Shown here piece by piece: positions 28,533-37,509 of a DNA stretch of 64,000 bases. The position numbers were made by a program, and so were the translations under genes. Position 1 is the first letter of the stretch. Each line of letters opens with the position of its first letter. The notes beneath the pieces are model-generated. The model was not told the DNA's origin and did no database searches. It saw nothing but the letters and a program-made list of their open reading frames with translations. Source of the stretch: Verrucomicrobiales bacterium (lineage in GTDB: Bacteria; Verrucomicrobiota; Verrucomicrobiia; Verrucomicrobiales; V1-33). Where the stretch lies: contig JAQGPJ010000055.1 of NCBI GenBank assembly GCA_028293125.1, positions 62,001 through 126,000 of the forward strand, given 5' to 3'.

Positions 28533-30103
28533 GGGAGGGAGCGTGCGGCTTCCAGAATTGATTCGGGAGCGTTGAGCATCGGGGCGGACACGATGCCTGA
28601 TCCACTGGATGGAAAGTGAACCGGCTTCACTCCCAGGTCGGCGAGCAGCAGCCGGGTGCTGATGCGCGCGCTTTCAAAAATGACCGGCAGACCACTGCCC
28701 GGATGGGTGCCGCCGCCCACCAGGTAAATACCGTCCACATCCTCAAAGCGGTTCCGGGGCCTCAGGTGCAGCATCTGATCGAGGCTGTGGGCCAAGTTGA
28801 AGGTGGCCCCGAGGTGGATGTCATACTGGGTGTCCCAATCAGCGGGGGTGACGATGCGTTCGAAGCGGATGCGGCGCTCAATATCGGTGAAGCCGGCCTT
28901 CTCGATCTGTTTCAGCATTTTGGCGCGGAAGCGCTCCCGCTCCCGGGGCCAATCCACATTGGGGTGCTGATGCGTGACCGGTGCGAGAACGTAAAGGGTG
29001 CTGCACCCGGCAGGAGCCATCGATGGATCGGTGACGCAGGCATTCTGCACATAGAACGAGGGATCGTCCGAAAGCACATGCCGCCGTTCGATCTCATCGA
29101 GATTGCGCGCGTAGTCAGCAGCGATGTGGATGCTGTGATGCGGCAGGTCGAAGGCGCCCTCCACGCCCAAGTACATCATGAAGGTGGAGCAGGAGAATTT
29201 CTTACTGGCAATTTTGCGGTCACTCCAGCGGCGGCGCAGACCGTCAGGCACGAGGCGGTGCATCGACCGCGCGAAGTCGGCATTCATCACAATGGCGCGC
29301 GCTTTCTCCACTCCCGCCGCCGTCCGCACTCCGACCGCGCGCCGGCCTTCGAAAAGCACTTCCTCCACTGGCGAATCGAGGACGATTTCAACCCCCAGCC
29401 GCTGCGCCGTCCGCGCCATCGCCGCCGTGACCGCCGCGCATCCTCCCAGCGGATGGAAGACGCCGTATTCATATTCAAGAAAGGAAAGGATTGAAAAAAG
29501 ACTCGGACAGCGGAACGGCGACATGCCGAGATACTTTGATTGGAAGGAGAACGCCAGCCGGATGCGCGGATCCCGGAAAAAGCGCCCGAGATAGGTGTCC
29601 ATCGACTGATGGGGCCGGAGCATCGGCAGCATTTTCAGGAGGCGTGTCTGCGCAAGGTCCTGCCAGCCCAGAAATGGCAGCCCAAGGCACGGCTCCATGC
29701 AGGCAAGTTTCTGCCGGTTCTCCTTAAGAAACCGCCGGAAGCCTGGAGCATCCGCCGGCGCGATGGCCGCGATCTCCCGCTCCATGCGTTCTATATCCGG
29801 TGTGGCGTCAATCTTTCCGCCACTGCCGAAAAGGATGCGGTACTGCGGGTCGAGCCGCACCATGGGCACCTCTTCGGCAAGCGATGTCCCGGCGGCTTGA
29901 AAAATTTCATCCAGCACACGGGGATAGAGGAAAAACGTGGGTCCCAGATCAAACCTGAAGCCATCCGCCTCAATCGCCGAAGTGCGCCCGCCGACGGTCG
30001 GCAGCCGCTCGATGATTTTTACCTTCAGCCCTTGGGCGGCAAGCAGGATCGCGGAGGCAAGCCCGCCGGGGCCGGCACCGATGATGATGGCGTCGTGTTT
30101 CAC
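28529..30103 (-). CDS. crtN: CrtN-family carotenoid (dehydrosqualene/phytoene) desaturase
   Basis: AIIIGAGPGGLASAILLAAQGLKVKIIERLPTVGGRTSAIEADGFRFDLGPTFFLYPRVLDEIF; VDGIYLVGGGTHPGSGLPVIFESARISTRLLL. Confidence 0.85.
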   Translation of the reverse strand: MKHDAIIIGAGPGGLASAILLAAQGLKVKIIERLPTVGGRTSAIEADGFRFDLGPTFFLYPRVLDEIFQAAGTSLAEEVPMVRLDPQYRILFGSGGKIDATPDIERMEREIAAIAPADAPGFRRFLKENRQKLACMEPCLGLPFLGWQDLAQTRLLKMLPMLRPHQSMDTYLGRFFRDPRIRLAFSFQSKYLGMSPFRCPSLFSILSFLEYEYGVFHPLGGCAAVTAAMARTAQRLGVEIVLDSPVEEVLFEGRRAVGVRTAAGVEKARAIVMNADFARSMHRLVPDGLRRRWSDRKIASKKFSCSTFMMYLGVEGAFDLPHHSIHIAADYARNLDEIERRHVLSDDPSFYVQNACVTDPSMAPAGCSTLYVLAPVTHQHPNVDWPRERERFRAKMLKQIEKAGFTDIERRIRFERIVTPADWDTQYDIHLGATFNLAHSLDQMLHLRPRNRFEDVDGIYLVGGGTHPGSGLPVIFESARISTRLLLADLGVKPVHFPSSGSGIVSAPMLNAPESILEAARSLP

Positions 30104-30115
30104 AGGGCAGCAGGG

Positions 30116-30322
30116 TCAGAATTTTGTCTTTACTCCGCAGGCCCGGAGTGCGCACCAGCCACGCGCCGCCTCGAAGGCCACAAAGGCTGCCGAGACACCG
30201 AGCACAAAGGCGGCGGCACGGGAATGGGGCCATGCGCAGACAGCGCCTACAACCAGACCAAGAGCGCCGGCGGCGCGGATAAGGCGGCCTTTCGGGCCTA
30301 TATTCGGACTGAGAAAAGACAT
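30116..30322 (-). CDS. Small membrane protein, DUF2892/YgaP-like, first gene of the carotenoid operon
   Basis: NIGPKGRLIRAAGALGLVVGAVCAWPHSRAAAFVLGVSAAFVAFEAARGWCALRACGVKTKF; N-terminal NxG..R.IR and C-terminal GWC.L...G..T pattern. Confidence 0.65.
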   Translation of the reverse strand: MSFLSPNIGPKGRLIRAAGALGLVVGAVCAWPHSRAAAFVLGVSAAFVAFEAARGWCALRACGVKTKF

Positions 30323-30349
30323 GGCGCAGTGCTTGGAAAGCTGCGCCAG

Positions 30350-30371
30350 TGTCTAAGTCTTGTCTAAGTAT
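30350..30371. promoter_or_regulatory. Two contiguous 11-bp direct repeats TGTCTAAGTCT/TGTCTAAGTAT, candidate CarH operator for the crt operon
   Basis: Direct reading; lies between a minus-strand TTGACA (-35-like) and the DUF2892 start. Confidence 0.65.
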
Positions 30372-30424
30372 GTCAACCTAAACTTGGACAATATTTCGGT
30401 GACACGCCGATTTTGATTGGCTGC

Positions 30425-30446
30425 TGTCTAGTTTGTGTCTAGTTGT
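30425..30446. promoter_or_regulatory. Two contiguous 11-bp direct repeats TGTCTAGTTTG/TGTCTAGTTGT, candidate autoregulatory CarH operator
   Basis: Direct reading; immediately upstream of the likely GTG start at 30456. Confidence 0.65.
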
Positions 30447-30455
30447 GCCCGATCC

Positions 30456-31397
30456 GTGTCCACCTCCTACTCCATTCAAGCCGCCGCCGACCGCACCGGC
30501 CTCACGCCCCATGTGATCCGTGCGTGGGAACGGCGTTACAAAGCCATTGAGCCTGAGCGTTCCTTGGGGAGACACCGGCTGTATTCCGAAGACGAGATTC
30601 AGCGGCTGTCCATGCTGCGCCGTGCTGTCGAAGCCGGACACAGCATCGGGCGGATTGCACGTCTGAGCGCGGGTGAGCTGGGAGCGCTCATCGCGGATTG
30701 TCCATCGGCCGAGCCTTTCAGCGCGTCGGCATCCGCCACCGATTCCGCTGCGCCTTTCCGTGCCCGGGCAATGGCTGCGGTCGAACTTTTCGACACTGCG
30801 GCGCTTGAAACCGCGCTCCGGAACTCACTCCTCGAACTCAGCCACAACGGGCTTCTGCAGATGGTGGTGGCACCGCTCGCGGAGGAAATCGGGGAACGCT
30901 GGCGCAGCGGTCAAATCACGGCGGCCCACGAGCATTTTTTCACTTCGGGAGTGAAGGTGTTTCTGGGCCAGCTGACGCGGCAGTTCGCGTTGCCGGCCAC
31001 CGCGCCGCGGATTATCGTCAGCACGCCGGCGGGGCAGCTGCACGAGCTTGGGGCGGTCATGGCCGCCGCCGCCGCCGCCAACCTCGGCTGGCACCCGGTT
31101 TATCTCGGTGTCAGCCTGCCCGCGCATGAAATCGCAGGTGCCGCGCTCCGCAGTGATGCCGTCGCCGTCGCGCTCAGCATTGTTTATCCTGAGGATGATC
31201 CGGGGCTCGCTGGCGAACTGACCGAACTGGCCCGGTTGCTCCCTGCCAGCATCCGGATCATGGCGGGCGGCCGCGCCGCGCGCGGATACTTCGAAACGCT
31301 GGCCCGCATCGGCGCGCTGTACGCCGACAGCATCGGGGAATTCGGCACCCAGCTTGACTCACTGCGCCGCGGCTCCGCCAAACACGGCCTTGTCTGA
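30456..31397 (+). CDS. MerR-family HTH + cobalamin-binding domain regulator, CarH/LitR-like photoreceptor
   Basis: YSIQAAADRTGLTPHVIRAWERRYKAIEPERSLGRHRLYSEDEIQRLSMLRRAVEAGHSIGRIA; W-RSGQITAAH-EH (W-x9-EH) then TPAGQLHELGAVMAAAAAANLGWHPVYLG (B12-binding). Track start is GTG 30435; GTG 30456 preferred because the repeats cover the upstream one. Confidence 0.88.
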   Translation: MSTSYSIQAAADRTGLTPHVIRAWERRYKAIEPERSLGRHRLYSEDEIQRLSMLRRAVEAGHSIGRIARLSAGELGALIADCPSAEPFSASASATDSAAPFRARAMAAVELFDTAALETALRNSLLELSHNGLLQMVVAPLAEEIGERWRSGQITAAHEHFFTSGVKVFLGQLTRQFALPATAPRIIVSTPAGQLHELGAVMAAAAAANLGWHPVYLGVSLPAHEIAGAALRSDAVAVALSIVYPEDDPGLAGELTELARLLPASIRIMAGGRAARGYFETLARIGALYADSIGEFGTQLDSLRRGSAKHGLV

Positions 31398-31540
31398 CGG
31401 ACGCTGGCAATCGGGGAAGCCGAAGCTTTGAGGCGTGGCTTCAAACACTGTACCCTGCCAGGACAGCAGCGGGAACCAGAATGCGGCCACAGCCATGCAT
31501 TTTTAGAAAACGTCTTGGATGCCAAGTGCCTGGATTCGGC

Positions 31541-32521
31541 TCACTTGGAAAGCTGCGGGGGAGGAAGCAGCGGAGTTTCCGTGCCAAGGGTGGTATTGGC
31601 GGGGCTGGCACCGGCGCTGATGCCATTTCCATTGCCGTTGTTTTCATTTGTGCCCACGCTCTTTCCCAAAGGATTAGGAGTCGCCCTCCGGCGTTTGTTC
31701 TCCATGTCCTGCAGAATCTCCGCCGCTTGGGCGGCCACTTCGGGCGGCAGTTCAGCGTCGGGTTTCTGCGCTTTGACGTAGGGGAAAATCTTTACCAGCA
31801 GGAAAGTGCCGGTGGGAGTGCGGTCCTTGTCCGGCTCCGGGCCGGAGTTGTACATGTCCAGCAGCAGAGGCCAGACCTCCAGTTCCCGGCCCGGGATGCG
31901 GGCAATGCAGTAGACATGGAACCGCCAGAGGAAGCGGCGTCTGGGAGAAGCCTCATATGCCCGCTTGTACCAATAGGCGGCCTCTTCATTGCTGGCGCGC
32001 TTGTTGCGACGGTCCTCGGAGATATAGCCCAGCTTCCACATCAGGCGGGCCTCATCCGGCAGATAGCGCAGGGCCTCTTTCCTCACCGCCATGGCGCGGT
32101 CCACAAACTTCTGGCGCACCCAGGAATCGACATCCGTCCGCAGCCGGTCGCGGTAGAGCATATCTTCATAGGCCTCGGGAAAACTGGCCTCGGCCTGGAA
32201 GTCCCAATAGTGAAACTCCCGCGGCTGCAGTTGGGCGCAAAGCTTGTAGGCGGCCTCCACCTTGGCCCAGTTGCCCTGCTGCCAAGCGGTCAGATTCTCC
32301 AGTTCGATCGCACTGGCCATCAGCGACCGAAAGCCACCCAGCACCGCGATGAACACACTCTGCCCCAACTCCTCGCGCAGCGTGAGGTTCAGCGGCTCCT
32401 CGGCAAGGTGTTTGGCGCGCATCCCAGTCGAAAAAGCCCTCTCCAAAGGCAGCCGCAGGGCGCCTCCTGCCGTGAGAATGATGGCGGCCAGCAGCACTTT
32501 GACAGGACGGACGCTGAGCAT
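31541..32521 (-). CDS. Hypothetical membrane-anchored protein, possible TPR-like
   Basis: N-terminal TM segment VKVLLAAIILTAGGAL; helical body; low-complexity C-terminus NENNGNGNGISAG; follows ABC permease. Confidence 0.6.
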   Translation of the reverse strand: MLSVRPVKVLLAAIILTAGGALRLPLERAFSTGMRAKHLAEEPLNLTLREELGQSVFIAVLGGFRSLMASAIELENLTAWQQGNWAKVEAAYKLCAQLQPREFHYWDFQAEASFPEAYEDMLYRDRLRTDVDSWVRQKFVDRAMAVRKEALRYLPDEARLMWKLGYISEDRRNKRASNEEAAYWYKRAYEASPRRRFLWRFHVYCIARIPGRELEVWPLLLDMYNSGPEPDKDRTPTGTFLLVKIFPYVKAQKPDAELPPEVAAQAAEILQDMENKRRRATPNPLGKSVGTNENNGNGNGISAGASPANTTLGTETPLLPPPQLSK

Positions 32522-32594
32522 GGGGAGGAAAAGAGATGAAATGAAAGGATGGGATGAATGAAACACCCGGCTGCGGGCTGATCCGAAAGGGACA

Positions 32595-33578
32595 TCAGAT
32601 TTCCTTGTCCGAGAACATGACGTAGGCCGCCAGGAGGTGGATCACCATGTAAACCAGCGTCAGGCCTGTCATTTTCAGCATGATCAGTCCCTCCACAACG
32701 GTGCCGCTAACCACCGCATCCACGATGTCAAAACCTTTGAAATCCGGAAAAACCAGCGACACGGCACCGGCAATGATACGCGGCACCGTGCTGGCGTCCT
32801 GCCCCAGAAAAACATCGCGCGCCAGCGACTGCGCCTGGCCGATGATCATGACCGCCAGCGAGGACATGATGGTGAAGATCGTGGAGCTGGCGAAGGTGGA
32901 CAGCAGCAGGGTGGTCCCCGTCAGCACCACGGCCTTTAGAAACACCGCCAGCACACCGAACTGAAGATTCCACGTCATCCCCTGCTTGAGAATGGTCTCC
33001 TGCACTTGGGAGATGCTGGCATCCCGCGCATCCGGGCTGGGGAACTTCATGGCGCTGAGCACCTCCATCTGGGTGGAAATAATGGACTGCGTCTTCAGAT
33101 GGAGCACAACGCAGAACAGCGTGTCCATCAGCAGCAGGGAGATCAGGATCAGCCACACCACCCCCAGCATTTTGCCCAGCAGATACTCCAGACGCGGCAC
33201 CGGCTTGCAGAGAATGGTGTAGATAGTGCGGTCCTCGATGTCCCGCGGCAGCAGCAGCGCGGTGCCGGCGATGGCGAAAAGCATGCTGAACAGGGACATG
33301 GCCGCCAGGGAGACGTCTTTCAGCAGCTTCAGCTGCCCCTCCGTCTCCAGATCCGCGAAGGCGAAACTGGAGGCGATGACGGCCACGGCGAAAATGGCCA
33401 TGAAGTAAAACACCTTCATGCGCACCAGCTGGGTGAAGGTGCCGCCAGCAATGGTGATCACGCGGCCCGGGGAGAAAATACGGTGCCGGGTGGGTGCGGG
33501 TGCCCCCTGAGGGACAGCGACCGGGACGGTGGTGGAGGAAAGGAGGGAGTCGGTGGCCATGATCCTGTTATTTGACAT
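32595..33578 (-). CDS. ABC-2 type transporter permease
   Basis: Multiple TM segments; IFSPGRVITIAGGTFTQLVRMKVFYFMAIFAVAVIASSF, LLPRDIEDRTIYTILCKPVPRLEYLLGKMLGVVWLIL. Confidence 0.85.
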   Translation of the reverse strand: MSNNRIMATDSLLSSTTVPVAVPQGAPAPTRHRIFSPGRVITIAGGTFTQLVRMKVFYFMAIFAVAVIASSFAFADLETEGQLKLLKDVSLAAMSLFSMLFAIAGTALLLPRDIEDRTIYTILCKPVPRLEYLLGKMLGVVWLILISLLLMDTLFCVVLHLKTQSIISTQMEVLSAMKFPSPDARDASISQVQETILKQGMTWNLQFGVLAVFLKAVVLTGTTLLLSTFASSTIFTIMSSLAVMIIGQAQSLARDVFLGQDASTVPRIIAGAVSLVFPDFKGFDIVDAVVSGTVVEGLIMLKMTGLTLVYMVIHLLAAYVMFSDKEI

Positions 33579-34449
33579 ATTCCCGGGTCTCCACCGCCGA
33601 GCCGTCAGTGACTTCGAGGAAAAGCCGCTCCAGGGTGGTGCGGGGGTGGCCCATAGTCAGGAGATCGGTGACGGGATGGGAGGAGATCAGCGCCCGGACC
33701 GCCTTCAGAACCTCCGGGGTGGCATTGCGCAGGAGGATTTCCGTCTGGTCCTCCACGCTCATGAGCTCGGACAGCGCTCCCTCCTTCACCAGTTTGCCTT
33801 TGTAAATAATTCCCACGCGGTCACAGACCTCCTGCACCTGCTCCAGAAGGTGGGAGGACAGGATGACGGTTATGCCCTGCTCCCGCAGCGCCAGGATAAG
33901 GTCCCGGATCTTCCGCGATCCGCCGGGGTCCACCCCCGCCGTAGGCTCATCCAGCACCACCAGCCGGGGCCGGTGGATGATGGCCTGAGCCAGGCCGATG
34001 CGCTGCAGCATGCCTTTGGAATACCCCGCCAGACGGCGGTCGGCGGCGTGCTCCAAGTCCACCAGCGCCAGCAGTTCCCCGATGCGGTCCTTCAGCGCCG
34101 ACCCGGTGATGCCGCAGAGTTTGCCGTAAAAAACCAAGGTCTCGCGCCCGGTCAAATGGCGGTAAAAGTAAGGATTCTCAGGCAGAAAACCCACGTCCTC
34201 CCGGCTGTCCACGCGGGCGCTGTCGCGGCCGAAGATCGAGCACTTTCCCTCCGTGGCCCGCAGCAGGCCCAGCAGGACCTTCATGGTGGTGCTTTTCCCG
34301 GAGCCATTGGGGCCGATAAGGCCGTAAATCTGGCCGGCGGCGATATCGAACGACACATCCTGAACGGCTGTCACCGTCTGCCGGCGCAGCGTGGGCAGCC
34401 GGAAGATCCGGGTGAGATGCTGAATGGAGACGGCGGGAACTTCGGACAT
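33568..34449 (-). CDS. ABC transporter ATP-binding protein
   Basis: GLIGPNGSGKSTTMKVLLGLL; YSKGMLQRIGLAQAIIHRPRLVVLDEPTAGVDPGG. Confidence 0.95.
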   Translation of the reverse strand: MSEVPAVSIQHLTRIFRLPTLRRQTVTAVQDVSFDIAAGQIYGLIGPNGSGKSTTMKVLLGLLRATEGKCSIFGRDSARVDSREDVGFLPENPYFYRHLTGRETLVFYGKLCGITGSALKDRIGELLALVDLEHAADRRLAGYSKGMLQRIGLAQAIIHRPRLVVLDEPTAGVDPGGSRKIRDLILALREQGITVILSSHLLEQVQEVCDRVGIIYKGKLVKEGALSELMSVEDQTEILLRNATPEVLKAVRALISSHPVTDLLTMGHPRTTLERLFLEVTDGSAVETREYVK

Positions 34450-34577
34450 GAGGGGGGGATTGCAGCCGCGAGGTTAGCAATTTCCCCGCACGCGGCAAGT
34501 CTGATCATGCCGGTGGCCTAAATTCCTGTCAGCGTCTTTCCAATGATCCCTTCACCTTTCCCCTGCCCCGCCGGCCC

Positions 34578-35993
34578 TCACCACGGCAGAGAGAAGGTTT
34601 TCACGGTGGTCATGAAGCGCATGGCCTCAATAACGCCCTCCTTGATGCCGAGCCCGCTGTCCCTGATGCCGCCGAACGGACTGAGCTCCAGCCGGTAGCC
34701 GGGGATTTCGTTGACATTGACCGTGCCGGCGCGGATGCCCTTCACGGCTTTGATGGCGGACTCCATGGAGCGCGTGACGATGCCGCTGGAAAGTCCGTAG
34801 GACGTGGCATTGGAAAGGGCGATGGCGTCATCCAAGTCCTTCACCGCATAAATCGGGGCCAAGGGACCAAAGCATTCACAGGTGGCCAGATGCGCGGTCC
34901 GCGGGACATTGGCCAGAACGGTGGGCGGCATGAGAGCACCCTGACAACGGCCGCCCAGCAGGATTTCCGCCCCCACGGACTCCGCTTGGCGCACCGCCGC
35001 CTCCAGAGACTGCGCGGCTTTTTCGTCAATGACGGTGCCAACCCGCGTGGCCTCATCAGTAGGATCACCGGAGGTGTAAGTGCGGGCGAGGGCAAGGAAG
35101 CGCTCCGTGAAGGCGGCGAGCACCCGCTCCTGCACCAGGAGGCGGCGCACGGCGGTGCAGCGCTGGCCGCTGTTGCGGAAGCAGCCCTCGCAGGCCAGCA
35201 GGGCGGCAAGATCGAGATCCGCATCCTCCAGCACGATGAGCGGGGAATGCCCGCCAAGTTCCAGACAGGTCTTTTTGTAGCCGGCGGTCCCCGCGATTTC
35301 CTTGCCCACGGCGGCGCTTCCCGTGAAAGTGACCAGATCCACCCGTTCATCCCGGATCAGAGGGCGGGTGATTTCATCCAGCGGACCGTGGACGCAGCTC
35401 AGCAGATGGCCAGGGAGTCCGGCCTCGTAAAGCAGCTCTGTCAGGCGGATGGCAGTGAGCGGCGTTTTCTCCGAGGGCTTCAGGATCACGGGCGCGCCCA
35501 CGGCAATGGCGGGGGCCAGCTTGTGGGCGACCTGATTGAGCGGATGGTTGAAGGGGGTGATGGCCGCGATGAGTCCCAGCGGCTCGCGCAGGGTGAAGAT
35601 TTTTCGCGCCTTGCCGGTCTGGGAAATATCGCAGGAGAAGATCTGGCCGTCATCGCGCAGCGCCTCCATGGCCGCGAAGGTGAAAACATCGCAGGCACGC
35701 CCGACCTCGTAGCGGGTCTCGCGCAGGCACAGGCCGGACTCGGCGGTGATAAGCCGGGCGAACTCCTCCCGCCGGACCTCCAGCAGGCCGCCGGTTCTGG
35801 CCAGGATATGGCTGCGCTCATAGCGGGTCAAAGGCTCATGCGGGTCCAAGTGGGCTGTGATGGCCTGCTCCAGCTGGGCGCGGGTGATGGCCGCGGCGCG
35901 CCCGGCGGGTTCACGGTTCCAAGGATTGAGGACCTCAATCCAGGAGCCGCTCTCAACGGCGGTGCCGGCGATGTAACTGGGAAGGGAGAGCAT
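34578..35993 (-). CDS. NAD-dependent aldehyde dehydrogenase, probable phosphonoacetaldehyde dehydrogenase (PhnY-like)
   Basis: REPLGLIAAITPFNHPLNQVAHKLAPAIAVGAPVILKPSEKTPLTAIRLTELLYEAGLPGHLL; GCFRNSGQRCTAVRRLLV; adjacent to phosphonoacetate hydrolase. Confidence 0.75.
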   Translation of the reverse strand: MLSLPSYIAGTAVESGSWIEVLNPWNREPAGRAAAITRAQLEQAITAHLDPHEPLTRYERSHILARTGGLLEVRREEFARLITAESGLCLRETRYEVGRACDVFTFAAMEALRDDGQIFSCDISQTGKARKIFTLREPLGLIAAITPFNHPLNQVAHKLAPAIAVGAPVILKPSEKTPLTAIRLTELLYEAGLPGHLLSCVHGPLDEITRPLIRDERVDLVTFTGSAAVGKEIAGTAGYKKTCLELGGHSPLIVLEDADLDLAALLACEGCFRNSGQRCTAVRRLLVQERVLAAFTERFLALARTYTSGDPTDEATRVGTVIDEKAAQSLEAAVRQAESVGAEILLGGRCQGALMPPTVLANVPRTAHLATCECFGPLAPIYAVKDLDDAIALSNATSYGLSSGIVTRSMESAIKAVKGIRAGTVNVNEIPGYRLELSPFGGIRDSGLGIKEGVIEAMRFMTTVKTFSLPW

Positions 35994-36070
35994 GACGGAT
36001 GATTTCAGAGACGGATGGCCGCGCGCTGCCACTGCCGGACATGCGCTTGGAGATGTCCGGCCGCGCAGGG

Positions 36071-37312
36071 TCAGCGGCTGCCATTGCAGGTGAACTCAAA
36101 GATGTCGAAGTTCCTGACATCACCGGCGGCGCGGGCTATATAGGCTTCATTCAGGGGCTCGCTGAAAATCAGCGGCACCATCTCCTCATACCGTCCGCCA
36201 TGGCTGCGCAGGGCTCCGGCCAGGGCTTTCAGATCATGATAGTGCGGCGTGCGGCCCAACACGGTGTCGCGGGCGCTGCACACCACCAAATCGCCCATGC
36301 GGTCCTCCGGCAGCTCCATCAACCGGGCGGCCACCGCCCGCTCATGGCATTCAGTGACGCCCCCGCGCCGCAGCAGCCAGTTGCGCACTTTTGCGGCCTC
36401 CATGCCCGGGGGCAGATGCACCTGAGCGAAGGATCCCAGCGCCCCGTGGTGGGCCACATAGGGATCTGTAATGGGCAGGATGACGCGGAAGCCATCGCCA
36501 AACGCCTCCGTCAGCTCCGTCTCCAGGTAGATCACCCTCGGCGTGCCGTCCGGGTGCTGCTTGGCGTTCATCCCATGGTCGGCGGTCACGCCGAGGATGG
36601 CTCCCAATTCCAGCAGCCGGCCCAGTTCGGCATCCACCGCTGCATAGAAGTCCAGCGCCTCCGGGTCCTCCGGGGCGTATTTGTGCTGCATGTAATCCGT
36701 GGTGCTCAGATACAGGAAGTCCGCCCGTCCCGCCGCCAGCAGCGCCACTCCGGCCTTGAGGACATAGAGGCTGGCGTCCCCGCTGTAGATCTCCGGAGTG
36801 GGGCCGGCGAGTGACTCCACATCGCCGATACCGTGGATTTCCACCACCGCATGTTTGGCCTTCTCCGAGGAGAAGGCGATGCCGCCCTCGGAGATCAGAC
36901 CGCTCGCGAAGATATCCCGCAGCTTCTCCTTGGCGGTCACCACCGCCACCTTCCGGCCCGCCCGCTGGGCATGGGGGAAAATAGTCTCCGCCCGGAGGAA
37001 TTTTGAGGAGTTCATCATCACCTCGCTGCCGGAGGCGGTGTCGAAAAAGAAATTTCCGCCGATGCCGTGCACCGCCGGCGGCACCCCGGTGACGATGCTG
37101 GTGTTGTTGACATTGGTGAAGGTGGGCATGGCGGCCCGCGCCATGCCCCGCCAGCCGGTGACGCTCATTTTGGCGAGGTTGGGCATGCGGCCCCGCGCGA
37201 GGGCACAGTCCAGATATTCATCCGCCGAGCCATCGAGACAGATGACGGCGACGGGCCGGGATGGGAGCAGATAGGTGCGCTGGTTGACGGTAAAGCTGGA
37301 CATGAGTGGCAT
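36071..37312 (-). CDS. phnA: Phosphonoacetate hydrolase (alkaline phosphatase superfamily)
   Basis: VAVICLDGSADEYLDCALARGRMPNLAKM...AAMPTFTNVNNTSIVTGVPPAVHGIGGNFFFDTASGSEVMMNS...LGVTADHGMNAKQHPDGTPRVIYLETELTEAFGDGFRVILPITDPYVAHHGALGSFAQVHL; MPLMSSF start at 37312 or 37303. Confidence 0.85.
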   Translation of the reverse strand: MPLMSSFTVNQRTYLLPSRPVAVICLDGSADEYLDCALARGRMPNLAKMSVTGWRGMARAAMPTFTNVNNTSIVTGVPPAVHGIGGNFFFDTASGSEVMMNSSKFLRAETIFPHAQRAGRKVAVVTAKEKLRDIFASGLISEGGIAFSSEKAKHAVVEIHGIGDVESLAGPTPEIYSGDASLYVLKAGVALLAAGRADFLYLSTTDYMQHKYAPEDPEALDFYAAVDAELGRLLELGAILGVTADHGMNAKQHPDGTPRVIYLETELTEAFGDGFRVILPITDPYVAHHGALGSFAQVHLPPGMEAAKVRNWLLRRGGVTECHERAVAARLMELPEDRMGDLVVCSARDTVLGRTPHYHDLKALAGALRSHGGRYEEMVPLIFSEPLNEAYIARAAGDVRNFDIFEFTCNGSR

Positions 37313-37503
37313 CAGGCTTTGGGCTGGAGATTGGCGGCGGTCAAACGGCAGCTGAAGACCTGCTCTCCGTTTTTGTTCGCAAGGGCGGCGTGGAGCCTGG
37401 TGGGCGTGACGGTGCGGCCGGCCTCCAAGGGTAGGAATACGTGCGGCTCCACGACGCTGCGCACAAGGCTGGCGTTGTAAACATTCAGTAACAGAATCAT
37501 CAT
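37312..37503 (-). CDS. Small ORF (63 aa) translationally coupled to phnA
   Basis: MMILLLNVYNASLVRSVVEPHVFLPLEAGRTVTPTRLHAALANKNGEQVFSCRLTAANLQPKA; SD-like AAAGGA 8 nt upstream; stop TGA shares its A with the phnA ATG (TGATG). Confidence 0.55.
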   Translation of the reverse strand: MMILLLNVYNASLVRSVVEPHVFLPLEAGRTVTPTRLHAALANKNGEQVFSCRLTAANLQPKA

Positions 37504-37509
37504 CGGCAC

